From Thermohalobaculum sp039033215 (GTDB lineage Bacteria; Pseudomonadota; Alphaproteobacteria; Rhodobacterales; Rhodobacteraceae), in contig JBCCDA010000006.1 in NCBI GenBank assembly GCA_039033215.1, positions 1-64,000 on the forward strand: a DNA stretch of 64,000 nt, written 5' to 3'. Positions 24,524-34,400 of the stretch are shown here, in pieces. Position numbers and translations under genes: made by a program. How positions within the stretch are numbered: the stretch's first letter is position 1; each line of letters begins with the position of its first letter. Under the pieces are notes generated by a model. It searched no databases. It was not told where the DNA came from and saw only the letters and a program-made list of their open reading frames with translations.

Positions 24524-25335
24524 GGCACGGGCAGCGCCCCCCGAGCCCGCAGGATCTCGAACCCCGCCCGCAGATGTTGGACCTTGAAGGAGTGCCCGCC
24601 TGGGTGCGTACAGAACCCGAGAACCCGATCCTCGGGGCTGCCACCGACCCGGCACGCAAGCTCGCCCATCACGACGTCCGGATCACTGGGGACATCGTAG
24701 TCGCCGGCGGCGATCAACCGCTCGAGCGCCTCTTGGACATTGCCCTGGTGCGTCGGCCCGATCGGCCTGCCCGCGATGGGGACCACCTGGTCGGCAGTCC
24801 CGTGGATGTGGACCAGGTTGAACGGATACCCCGGACAGTCTGCGGCCTGGGGTATCGGTTTCCAGAAAGTACCCGAGACAGGCAGGAACGCCCGGAACTT
24901 GTCACCCCTCTTGCAGCCGACGAACCATGTCATCATCGCCCCGGCCGAGAACCCGGACATCACGATGTTGTCCGTGTCGATCCCGTGGAGCCCGGATAGA
25001 TCGACCATCAGCGCGTCGATATAGGCCAGTTCCACGGCCCCGTTGGTGCCCGGATCGGCGGGGACGCCCGGGATGTGCCAGTCGTCGCCGAACGACTTGA
25101 TCGCGACGAAAGCCATGCCCTGTTCGTGCGCGAAATCGATCAATGCATTGTTTCGCATCGCGCCCGAGGCCGTGCCACGATAGCCGTGCGCGTAGACCAG
25201 GGCGCCGGGGTTGGCGACACCCTCGGGCATGGCGATCCGGTAGGTCCGCTCGCCCATCACACAATCACTGCCCGGCCCGCAGGCCATCGCAGGCCAAGAC
25301 AGCAAGGATACGAGAAGAAGTGCAGTCCAGCGCAT
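24520..25335 (-). CDS. Exported polyhydroxybutyrate-depolymerase-like esterase
   Basis: 271-aa alpha/beta hydrolase with a signal peptide (MRWTALLLVSLLSWPAMA). ATG 25335 has GGGAGG 7 nt upstream. Seen: oxyanion segment LVYAHGYRGTA, nucleophile elbow VMSGFSAGAMM, the HIHGTADQVVP acid-bearing block and HPGGHSF near the C-terminus for His. This is the LpqC/PHB-depolymerase-like family, which includes feruloyl esterases and acetylxylan esterases; the substrate is not certain. Several cysteines suggest disulfides in the periplasm. Confidence 0.88.
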   Translation of the reverse strand: MRWTALLLVSLLSWPAMACGPGSDCVMGERTYRIAMPEGVANPGALVYAHGYRGTASGAMRNNALIDFAHEQGMAFVAIKSFGDDWHIPGVPADPGTNGAVELAYIDALMVDLSGLHGIDTDNIVMSGFSAGAMMTWFVGCKRGDKFRAFLPVSGTFWKPIPQAADCPGYPFNLVHIHGTADQVVPIAGRPIGPTHQGNVQEALERLIAAGDYDVPSDPDVVMGELACRVGGSPEDRVLGFCTHPGGHSFKVQHLRAGFEILRARGALPVP

Positions 25336-25416
25336 GATGCGCCTCCCCCAAAGGCGGACACTGGCGCCCGCGCCGCATGGGAGGTAGGAGGATGGCGCCA
25401 TCCGACGAGACCTCGC

Positions 25417-26757
25417 ATGAACACCGCCGATCCCAAAGATGTGACCTACCGGCGCGTCATCGCGATTGCGCTGCCCGTGGTCCTGTCGAACGCCACGGTC
25501 CCGCTGCAGGGTGCCGTGGATACGGCCGTGATCGGCAATCTGGGGTCGGAGGTCTACCTCGCTGCCGTCACGCTGGGCGCCGCGTCGATCTCGATGCTGC
25601 TCGCGGTTTTCAACTTCCTCCAGTTCGGAACCGCGGCCCTGGGCGCTCAGGCTTTGGGGGCGGGCGACCATCGGCGGGTGATCAACGTGCTGGCGCGCGG
25701 GCTGATTATCGCGGGCACGCTGGGATTGCTGCTGATCGCGGTGCAATGGTGGCTCCTGCCCGCGATCATGTTGATCTTCGAGGCCTCGGCCGAGGCGGAG
25801 TCCCTCGCGCTGCTTTATCTCTCGATCCGCATCTGGGCTGCCCCGGCCGAACTGGGGGTGTTCGCGTTGGGCGGCTGGTTCTCAGGCCAGGAGCAGACCC
25901 GGCGTCTTTTCGAGCTTCAGCTGGTCACCTCATGCTCGAACATCGTGTTGAACCTCTTTTTCGTGCTGGTCCTGGGCATGGATGTCGACGGCGTCGCGCT
26001 GGGCACCCTGATCTCGGCATGGCTGGGGTTCGGTTATGGGCTGTGGCGGGCGCGGAGCCGGATCCGCCACCTGATGCCCGGCTGGCGGCCGGAGCGTGCG
26101 CGCCTGCTGAACCCCGAGGAACTGGGCCGCCTCATGCGCCTCAACCGTGACATCTTCATCCGAACGATGCTGCTGGTCGCGTCCTTCACCTACATGACTC
26201 GTCTTGGCTCTCAGCAGGGCGACGTGGTGCTGGCCGCGAACGGGATCCTCTATCAGATCTACCACGTCGGCGTTTATGGCCTTGACGGGTTCGCCATCGC
26301 CGCGGAGGCGCTGGTCGGGCAGGCGGTCGGGGCCAGGAACCGCGAGGCGCTCAGGCGGGCCACCTATGTCTCGACTGTCTCCGCGATTGGCCTCAGCCTG
26401 ATCTTCGCCGTCCTGATCATGGCGCTGCAGAGCCCGCTGATCGCGCTTTTCACCAACGTGGCCGAAGTCCGGGAAACAGCGGCAGTCTACTACTTCTGGG
26501 CGGCCTTCTTCCCGATCGTCGGTGTGCTGGCGTTCCAGATGGACGGGGTCTTCGTCGGCGCGACCGAGAGCGGGCCCATGCGAAACGCGATGATCGTCTC
26601 CGTAGCACTCTATTTTACGGTCGGCGGCTGGATGGCGAGCACGCTCGGCAATCACGGCGTCTGGGCCGGGATCTGGGTGTTCCTTGTTCTGCGGGGTCTG
26701 ACGCTGATCGTGCAGTACCCCCGGCTCGAACGCCGCGTCGCGCCTCAGGAAGGATAG
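25417..26757 (+). CDS. MATE family efflux transporter (DinF type)
   Basis: 446-aa inner-membrane antiporter with about 12 TM segments in two related halves. Seen: VIAIALPVVLSNATVPLQGAVDTAVIGNLGSEVYLAAVTLG at the start, typical of DinF-like MATE proteins, and the second-half ANGILYQIYHVGVYGLDGFAIAAEALVGQAVG. MATE pumps expel cationic drugs or metabolites using Na+ or H+. The start ATG 25417 has only a weak SD. The MFS gene follows 6 bp downstream, so the two form an operon. Confidence 0.92.
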   Translation: MNTADPKDVTYRRVIAIALPVVLSNATVPLQGAVDTAVIGNLGSEVYLAAVTLGAASISMLLAVFNFLQFGTAALGAQALGAGDHRRVINVLARGLIIAGTLGLLLIAVQWWLLPAIMLIFEASAEAESLALLYLSIRIWAAPAELGVFALGGWFSGQEQTRRLFELQLVTSCSNIVLNLFFVLVLGMDVDGVALGTLISAWLGFGYGLWRARSRIRHLMPGWRPERARLLNPEELGRLMRLNRDIFIRTMLLVASFTYMTRLGSQQGDVVLAANGILYQIYHVGVYGLDGFAIAAEALVGQAVGARNREALRRATYVSTVSAIGLSLIFAVLIMALQSPLIALFTNVAEVRETAAVYYFWAAFFPIVGVLAFQMDGVFVGATESGPMRNAMIVSVALYFTVGGWMASTLGNHGVWAGIWVFLVLRGLTLIVQYPRLERRVAPQEG

Positions 26758-26763
26758 CAGACA

Positions 26764-27939
26764 ATGGATCACCGGTACGCCGTCGTCGCGGGCGCCAGCC
26801 TTGTCCAGTTCACAACGATCGGCCTGATGTTCTCGTTCGGGCTGTTCTTCGAGGTCTTCGAGCAGGAGTTCGGCTGGACGCGGACGGTGCTCTCGGCCGC
26901 AACCGCCACGGCGTTCTTCATGATGGGGACCCTGGCCATCGTTGCGGGCCGTGTGGCGGACCGCTTTGGCCCCCGGATCGTCATCGGCATAGCAGGCGTC
27001 GGCTTTGGCACCGGCTACATGCTGATCTCGCAGGTCGGCGAGCCATGGCAGCTGTTGTTGCTCTTTGCGACCCTTATCGGCCTGGGGCTCAGCACGCACG
27101 ACGTCGTGACGCTGTCCACCATCGCGCGATGGTTTGACAAGCGTCGGGGCGTCATGACGGCGGTGGTCAAGGTCGGCACAGCGTTCGGGCAATTCACGAT
27201 CCCGCCGCTGGCGGCCCTGCTGATCGTGACGGAGGGGTGGCGTGCGGCCATCGTGATGCTTGGGATCGGAGGAGGCGTCATGATTCTGTGCGCGGCACTG
27301 CTGATCAAGGCGCCGCCAAAGCCTGCAGGAAACAGCCCGTCGGGCGAGGTCGCAGGCGTCAGCTTCGCCGAAGCCCGGCAGTCTTCAACCTTCTGGCGCC
27401 TCTGCGCTATTCAGTTCCTGTTCTTCCCGACGCTCATGACTGTGCCGCTCCACATCGTGGTGCACGGGACCGACCTGGGTATGACGCTCGAGACGGCCGC
27501 GACACTGCTTTCTGTCATGGCGGCGGCCAGCGTTGCCGGACGGCTCGTCGTGGGCGGGCTCAGCGACAAACTAGGCGGCCGGCGGGCCTACGTACTGTGC
27601 TTCCTGCCGTTGATCGCGAGCCTGGTCGCGCTGGTGTTCGTCCGCGAGCCGGCCTTTCTGTTCGCCTCGATTGCTCTCTACGGGGCGGCACATGGCGGGT
27701 TCTTCACGGTCGTCTCGCCGACGGTCGCGGAGTTCTTCGGCTTGCGCGCCCACGGCGCGATCTTCGGCGTGATCCTGTTCTTCGGCACACTCGGCGGATC
27801 GGTCGGCCCGATACTCGCCGGGCGCGTGTTCGACCTCACCGGCAGCTACGATCCTGCCTTCATCACGCTCGCTGGCATGGCCGCGCTGGGGTTGGTGCTG
27901 GCAGCGACGCTGCGCCGTCCTGCGGGCCGTTACTCCTGA
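26764..27939 (+). CDS. MFS transporter, monocarboxylate-porter-like
   Basis: 391-aa 12-TM major facilitator. Seen: QFTTIGLMFSFGLFFEVF in TM1, GRVADRFGPRIVIG loop 2-3 motif, and GRLVVGGLSDKLGGRRAYV in the second half. The pattern (hydrophilic EFGWTRTVLSAA after TM1) is typical of the OxlT/monocarboxylate-type MFS. Substrate unknown, perhaps an organic acid. Its 3' end overlaps the convergent pyruvate kinase gene by 10 bp. Confidence 0.9.
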   Translation: MDHRYAVVAGASLVQFTTIGLMFSFGLFFEVFEQEFGWTRTVLSAATATAFFMMGTLAIVAGRVADRFGPRIVIGIAGVGFGTGYMLISQVGEPWQLLLLFATLIGLGLSTHDVVTLSTIARWFDKRRGVMTAVVKVGTAFGQFTIPPLAALLIVTEGWRAAIVMLGIGGGVMILCAALLIKAPPKPAGNSPSGEVAGVSFAEARQSSTFWRLCAIQFLFFPTLMTVPLHIVVHGTDLGMTLETAATLLSVMAAASVAGRLVVGGLSDKLGGRRAYVLCFLPLIASLVALVFVREPAFLFASIALYGAAHGGFFTVVSPTVAEFFGLRAHGAIFGVILFFGTLGGSVGPILAGRVFDLTGSYDPAFITLAGMAALGLVLAATLRRPAGRYS

Positions 27940-29378
27940 CCGCCGTCGAAGATCAGGCGCTCGTCCACCGGCGCCACGCGCAGAATGTTGGTGCTGCCCG
28001 GTTGGTTGAACGGCACACCTGCGGTGACGATGATCCGGTCTGCCTCGGTCGCGAAGCCGTCCGCACGTGCGATGCGGCTGGCCTGCACAACGGCCAGCTT
28101 AAAGCGCTCGACCTCCGGCGTCGTGGCACAATGCAGACCCCAGGCAACACACAACCGCCGCGCGGTCGCGGGTCTGGGCGTCAGGGCAAGGATCGGGACC
28201 GACGGCCGTTCTCGTGCGACCAGCAAAGCCGTTGTGCCCGAATGGGTGAAACAGCAGATCGCCTTGACGTTCGTCGCGTCGGCCACCTCGCGCGCCGCCG
28301 CAGTGATCGCGTCCGACACGGTTTCGCGCGCGATTTCGGGGCCCGCTTCCATCAGACGCCGGTACAGCTCGTCGCCCTCGACGTTTCGCGCGACGTTGTC
28401 CATCATCGCGACCGCTTCCAGGGGATACTTGCCCGCCGCAGACTCCGCCGACAGCATGACGGCATCGGCACCATCATAGATGGCAGTCGCCACGTCCGAG
28501 ACTTCGGCACGGGTTGGCTGCGGGCTTTCGATCATGCTTTCCAGCATCTGCGTCGCGACGATCACGGGCTTGCCTGCCTGACGACAGCGTCGGATCATCC
28601 GCTTCTGGATGGGCGGCAGCTCCCAGCTCATCATCTCGACACCAAGATCGCCGCGCGCGACCATGATCCCGTCGACGGTCTCCAAGATCTCGTCGAAGCG
28701 CTTCACCGCCGCGGGTTTCTCGACCTTCACCATCACCGCGACGCGGTGATCGCCCAGAAGCTCCCGGGCCTCGAGCACATCCTCGGGCCGCTGGACGAAC
28801 GAGAGCGCCAGCCAATCGATGCCCAGACCCAGGGCGAACTCGAGATCCGCGCGGTCCTTGTCGGTCATTGCAGCCAGCGGCAGCACCACATCCGGCAGAT
28901 TGACGCCCTTGTTGTTCGAGATGGTCCCGCCAACCAGCACTTCGCAATCGGCACTGCTCTCATCGCAGGACAGCACACGGAACCGCATCTTGCCGTCATT
29001 CACCAGCAGGGTCGCACCAGGCTCCAGTGCCGCGAAGATCTCGGGATGCGGCAGGGTGACCCGTGTGCCATCGCCGGGCGCCTCGGTCAGGTCGAAGCGA
29101 AAGGGCTGCCCCTGCTCCAGCTCTGCCGAGCCATCGGAGAAGGTGCCGACCCGGAGCTTTGGCCCCTGCAGATCGACGAGGATGCCGATCGGGCGCTCCA
29201 TCTCCACCTCGATCTCGCGGATCAGCCGATGGCGTTCACGGACATCTTCGTGGCTGCCGTGGCTCATGTTCAGGCGAAAGACATCGACGCCCGTAACGAA
29301 GAGCTCTTTCAGCATCTGTCGCGACGACGACGCAGGGCCGACGGTCGCGACAATTTTGGTGTTGCGCTGTCGGCGCAT
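27930..29378 (-). CDS. pyk: Pyruvate kinase
   Basis: 482-aa glycolytic enzyme: phosphoenolpyruvate plus ADP to pyruvate plus ATP. Seen: RNTKIVATVGPASSS at the N-terminus, FRLNMSHGSHED, ILVDLQGPKLRVG, the K+/Mg2+ signature MVKVEKPAAVKRFDEIL and IMVARGDLGVEM, and a C-terminal allosteric domain (VKAICCFTHSGTTALLVARE). ATG 29378 gives the normal length; a longer open frame upstream adds non-homologous residues. It is divergent from the N-formylglutamate amidohydrolase gene. Confidence 0.97.
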   Translation of the reverse strand: MRRQRNTKIVATVGPASSSRQMLKELFVTGVDVFRLNMSHGSHEDVRERHRLIREIEVEMERPIGILVDLQGPKLRVGTFSDGSAELEQGQPFRFDLTEAPGDGTRVTLPHPEIFAALEPGATLLVNDGKMRFRVLSCDESSADCEVLVGGTISNNKGVNLPDVVLPLAAMTDKDRADLEFALGLGIDWLALSFVQRPEDVLEARELLGDHRVAVMVKVEKPAAVKRFDEILETVDGIMVARGDLGVEMMSWELPPIQKRMIRRCRQAGKPVIVATQMLESMIESPQPTRAEVSDVATAIYDGADAVMLSAESAAGKYPLEAVAMMDNVARNVEGDELYRRLMEAGPEIARETVSDAITAAAREVADATNVKAICCFTHSGTTALLVARERPSVPILALTPRPATARRLCVAWGLHCATTPEVERFKLAVVQASRIARADGFATEADRIIVTAGVPFNQPGSTNILRVAPVDERLIFDGGQE

Positions 29379-29519
29379 GGCAACCCTCACAGTTCTTGTT
29401 CGGTCTGGGTGGTTATCACCGTGAGCCGTGACGGTTTCAACCACGCGTTTGGTCAGAATGTTGCTTCCTTGTGCGCCTATCGCCAAGCCGGTAAGCAGAT
29501 CGTTAAGGAGCTTCTCCAT

Positions 29520-30320
29520 ATGTCAGTAACTCACGATTTCCCCGCGGTCGAGCGTATTGCCGTGGGCACCAGGCCAGACGCACTGACCGATCTTGTCCTC
29601 GTCTGCGACCATGCGTCCAACGCCGTACCACCCTGGGTGACCCCGCTCGGACTCCCACCCGAGGACATGGCCCGGCACATTGCCTGGGACGTCGGGGCCC
29701 GGGGGCTGACGCTGGGGCTTGCACATGCCTTGGGTGCACCAGCGGTCCTGTCGACGTTCTCGCGGCTGGTGATCGACCCGAACCGGGGTGCCGATGATCC
29801 GACGCTGGTGATGAAGATCTACGACGGCTCGATCATTCCCGGAAACCGCGAGGTAGACGACGCCGAGGTGGCTCGGCGTATCGAACATCTGCATCGCCCG
29901 TACCACGAAGCGATCGACGCGGAGCTGGATGCGATTGTGGCCCGTGGTGGCATGCCAGCGCTGGTCTCGATACACTCCTTTACACCGCAGCTGCGTGGCC
30001 GCCCGCCGCGGCCATGGCACGTAGGGCTCCTGTGGGACAACGACGACAGGCTCCTGGCACCGCTTCTCACGCGGTTGCTCCTCGAGGATGATTTGATTGT
30101 CGGCAACAACGAACCCTACACGGGTGCTCTCGCAGGCGATTGCATGTGGATGCACGGTACTGCGCGCGACATTCCCCACGTTCTGGTCGAGGTGCGCAAC
30201 GACCTGATCGCAGATCCAGAGGGTGAAGCGGCATGGACCGCGCGGCTGGAGCCCCTGATCAGAGGTGCACTGATCGAATTGCGCGTGGCCGAACCGCAAC
30301 CTACGTTGGAGTCGACATAG
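29520..30320 (+). CDS. N-formylglutamate amidohydrolase family protein
   Basis: 266-aa metal-dependent hydrolase of the FGase family: releases formate from N-formyl-glutamate in one histidine-degradation route. Seen: DLVLVCDHASNAVPPWVTPLG, AWDVGARGLTLGLAHALGAPAVLSTFSRLVIDPNRG, and SIHSFTPQLRG. The start at 29520 has AAGGAG upstream; the long open frame before it runs antisense to pyruvate kinase and is not coding. No hut genes adjoin, so the true substrate may be another N-acylated amino acid. Confidence 0.92.
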   Translation: MSVTHDFPAVERIAVGTRPDALTDLVLVCDHASNAVPPWVTPLGLPPEDMARHIAWDVGARGLTLGLAHALGAPAVLSTFSRLVIDPNRGADDPTLVMKIYDGSIIPGNREVDDAEVARRIEHLHRPYHEAIDAELDAIVARGGMPALVSIHSFTPQLRGRPPRPWHVGLLWDNDDRLLAPLLTRLLLEDDLIVGNNEPYTGALAGDCMWMHGTARDIPHVLVEVRNDLIADPEGEAAWTARLEPLIRGALIELRVAEPQPTLEST

Positions 30321-30411
30321 GTTCTAAAGGCTGTCTGGCCGGTCCGGCTGATCGAGCGCGGTACGGACGAGCTGTGGGCCGGCGCGCAGACAAAGAAACA
30401 GGAGAAGCTGA

Positions 30412-30708
30412 ATGTCCGACCTCGACACGCAGAAGCTGGAAGCTGCCGTCTTTCGCCGCCTACGCGATCATCTCCGGTCCAGAACGGACGTACAGAACAT
30501 CGACATGATGAACCTGACGGGGTTTTGCCGAAACTGCTTGAGCCGATGGTACGAGGAGGCCGCTGCGGAACAGGGTGGTGAGATCGACAAGTCGGCGGCG
30601 CGCGAAATCGTCTATGGCATGCCTTATGACGAATGGCGTCTGAAGCACCAGACGGAAGCTACCGCCGAGCAGAAAGCGGCCTTCGACTCCGCGTCCCGGG
30701 ATCACTGA
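30412..30708 (+). CDS. DUF1244 family protein
   Basis: 98-aa protein that matches the small conserved DUF1244 family in length and sequence: VFRRLRDHLRSRTDVQNIDM, NLTGFCRNCLSRWYEEAA and the YGMPYDEWR tail. The conserved CRNC cysteines could bind metal or form a disulfide; cytosolic. Function not established as far as I know. SD AGGAG 5 nt before ATG. It sits 91 bp after the amidohydrolase gene. Confidence 0.92.
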   Translation: MSDLDTQKLEAAVFRRLRDHLRSRTDVQNIDMMNLTGFCRNCLSRWYEEAAAEQGGEIDKSAAREIVYGMPYDEWRLKHQTEATAEQKAAFDSASRDH

Positions 30709-30995
30709 AACGCCGGTGGCGCCAGGGATTGGTCAACAACCTTTTCTTGGTTCGAAGAGTTGTCAGATACTCAGTCGGTCGCTGGCGACGTTTAGGTTTC
30801 TCGTGGGCACGAGCGGCGCTGGTGGCATGAGGGATCGCCGCGCTGAGGCGAGGTCTGTCTTCTCGGCTTGAAGACGTTGGAAGCGCTTGTGCAGGCGAGA
30901 TCGTCTGACCCACAGAAGCCAATGTGAACCATGCTTGCCGGTCCTGACCGACGCGGCTACAAGGCGCGCCCGCGACATGCATCCAGGGGTTCCCG

Positions 30996-31256
30996 ATGAC
31001 TGAAGACAGCTTTTCCACCACCGCCGTCGCCGCCGGCCAACTGAAGGCGATCGTCGAACGCGTGGAGCGCCTGGAAGATGAAAAGAAGGAAGTCGCGGAT
31101 CAGATCAAGGAAGTCTACGCCGAGGCGAAGGCGAACGGCTTCGATGCCAAGACCCTGCGCAAGATCGTGAGCCTGCGCAAGAAGGACACGGAGGAACGCC
31201 AGGAGGAAGAGGCGCTGCTGGAACTCTACATGTCCGCGCTGGGCATGTTGCCTTAG
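30996..31256 (+). CDS. gapR: GapR-like nucleoid-associated protein (DUF2312)
   Basis: 86-aa helical DNA-binding protein, matching DUF2312/GapR: LKAIVERVERLEDEKKEVADQIKEVYAEAKANGFDAKTLRKIV with a basic DNA-clamp surface. In Caulobacter, GapR encircles overtwisted DNA ahead of replication and transcription forks and stimulates topoisomerases. An AGGGG SD precedes the ATG. It follows DUF1244 after a 287-bp gap that holds a CTCGTG/CACGAG hairpin and no gene I can support. Confidence 0.95.
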   Translation: MTEDSFSTTAVAAGQLKAIVERVERLEDEKKEVADQIKEVYAEAKANGFDAKTLRKIVSLRKKDTEERQEEEALLELYMSALGMLP

Positions 31257-31318
31257 ACGTCGGTCAATGTTGACCGGGCCGAGGAATGTGGAGCAGGCCC
31301 GCCGGGAAGTTCGCCAAC

Positions 31319-32743
<1,425 letters not shown>

Positions 32744-33017
32744 CGTGCTCCGTCCGGGTTTTCACGTTCCCCTATGTCATAAGGCCAACAAGGTTGATTT
32801 TTCGTCACCTCGCCGCTCTCCGTTGCAGCACTTGAGCTTAAAGACTGTTGTTAATGTGCACCGGCGACGATAAAGTGTTCGAACCAGGGGGATTTTCTCG
32901 ACGGCCTGATTGTGCTTTTTGCGTGTTCATGCCAGAGGGAGTTCGCAATCCGGGAAAACCCGGAACAGGCAATCCAAGGCACGTGTTCAGCGCGGCCGAC
33001 CGAAAACGGAGAGAGGG

Positions 33018-33845
33018 ATGAAGACTCTAACATACATGCTGCTGGGAACCGCGGCGATTGCTCTCGCAGGCTGCAGCCAGCTGCCGGGTTCGTCGTTGGG
33101 CGCGACCTTCGGCGCCGAAAGGTATCTGAAGGGCGAGCATGGGGGTGCTGGGTTCACCGGCGCACTCGCCAAAGAATACACTGAAGTTGGCCGTCGCGCT
33201 GCCTTCCGTGATGTGCTGTGGTTGAACTCGACTGCATACATCGCGAAGGCTCGTCAGGCTGAAGCGGGTATCGAACCTGCTCCCTGGGCACCTGAGCAAT
33301 TGGGCGTCGGGGGCGATGCACCTGGCCTCTACACGCAGGTCGTCGCTGCAATCACCGACAACAAGGGCGCGCGTCCTGCAGAGTGTGCCCGCGCTCAGGT
33401 GATGTGGGATCAGTACCTCGAAGCACTGCGCGGCGGTGATACGTTCTGCATCACGCCGGCGGATGCCCGCGCGCTGCTGGACGAAGCACTGTTGGCCTGT
33501 GCCGGCGCTGCTCCGGGAGCGTTTGTGGTCTACTTCGGCTTTGACCGGACGAACCTGACGGACCGTGCGCGCGCAACCCTCGACGAGGTTGTGTCTGCCG
33601 TTTCGGCTATGGGTGCTACGGCTCTGTCGGTTGTTGGTCACGCCGACACCGTCGGTGGGGCTGCCTACAACCAAGGTCTGTCCGAGCGTCGTGCACGCCG
33701 TGTCGCAAACGCTCTGGTCGATCGTGGCGTTCCGGCTGGCGCAATGACGCTGGCTGGCCGCGGTGAGCAGGATCTTGCCCGGGCAACTGGCAACAACGTC
33801 CGCGAGCCGCTTAACCGCCGCGTCGAGATCACGCTGTCGCGCTAA
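33018..33845 (+). CDS. OmpA-family lipoprotein
   Basis: 275-aa outer-membrane lipoprotein: signal peptide and lipobox MLLGTAAIALAGC (Cys19). The N-terminal half (20-175) is of unknown family. The C-terminal domain is the OmpA peptidoglycan-binding fold (VVYFGFDRTNLTDRARATLDEV, VVGHADTVGGAAYNQGLSERRARRVANAL, and NNVREPLNRRVEI with the arginine that contacts peptidoglycan). It anchors the outer membrane to the cell wall. ATG 33018 follows GAGAGGG. The leader is long (over 270 bp). A strong terminator follows. Confidence 0.93.
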   Translation: MKTLTYMLLGTAAIALAGCSQLPGSSLGATFGAERYLKGEHGGAGFTGALAKEYTEVGRRAAFRDVLWLNSTAYIAKARQAEAGIEPAPWAPEQLGVGGDAPGLYTQVVAAITDNKGARPAECARAQVMWDQYLEALRGGDTFCITPADARALLDEALLACAGAAPGAFVVYFGFDRTNLTDRARATLDEVVSAVSAMGATALSVVGHADTVGGAAYNQGLSERRARRVANALVDRGVPAGAMTLAGRGEQDLARATGNNVREPLNRRVEITLSR

Positions 33846-33875
33846 GCGTCCGCGAACATCTCGCAAAGTTAAGAG

Positions 33876-33908
33876 CCGCCCCGCGCCAGTTGGCACGGGG
33901 CGGTTTTT
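33876..33908 (+). terminator. Rho-independent terminator after the OmpA lipoprotein gene
   Basis: Stem CCGCCCCG (33876-33883) pairs with CGGGGCGG (33896-33903); an inner GCCA/TGGC extends it across a C/A mismatch with a GT loop. A TTTTT run follows at 33904-33908. It lies 31 bp after the stop codon. Confidence 0.92.
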
Positions 33909-34004
33909 CGTTTGTGGCCGTGTGCTTGATACCTGACCACAGCAAGGCTTGTGCGGCAGATCCTGTCTCCCCATCTATCCAGACGGATTGGATGGGAGAG
34001 CTCT

Positions 34005-34334
34005 ATGCGATGCGTAGCGGCGATTGCCCTGGTTGTGTCGCTGGCGTTGCTGGCACCGAAACAGCCTCATGCCCAGGATGTGGACGGTCTCACCGAGGAC
34101 CTGGGAAGCACACTCCGGGACCTGTTCGAACAGATGGAACCGGCGCTGGATGAAGCCTGGGAATTGCTCCAGCAATTCCAGGGTGGCTACGACCCGCGGC
34201 ACTACCTGATGCCCGAGGTTCTGCCGAACGGCGACATCATCATCCGCCGCCGAGGAGACGCCCCACCGTTCGGTGAGCCTCCTGACGAGCCTGTCGAGAA
34301 TGTCCCACCCGATGAAGGAACGATCGATCTCTGA
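34005..34334 (+). CDS. Small exported protein of unknown function
   Basis: 109-aa protein with a signal peptide (MRCVAAIALVVSLALLAPKQPHAQ). ATG 34005 has GGGAGAG upstream; an earlier in-frame ATG at 33951 would bury the signal. The mature part is a short acidic helix (LTEDLGSTLRDLFEQMEPALDEAWELLQQF) and a Pro-rich tail (PPDEPVENVPPDEG). No family recognised with certainty. It precedes pepF by 66 bp. Confidence 0.75.
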   Translation: MRCVAAIALVVSLALLAPKQPHAQDVDGLTEDLGSTLRDLFEQMEPALDEAWELLQQFQGGYDPRHYLMPEVLPNGDIIIRRRGDAPPFGEPPDEPVENVPPDEGTIDL

Positions 34335-34400
34335 GCGATCGGGCTTTCAACGCGTCGCCGCGTGCCCTATCTCACCGGTCTGATTGACCGAGAGGCCCCC

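Noticed and set aside
27237..29519. N-terminal extension giving a 1027-aa amidohydrolase
   Set aside because: Antisense to pyruvate kinase; true start is ATG 29520 with AAGGAG.
33891..33908. Sigma-54-like TGGCACG followed by T-rich sequence
   Set aside because: It is the right arm of a clear Rho-independent terminator and has the wrong spacing.
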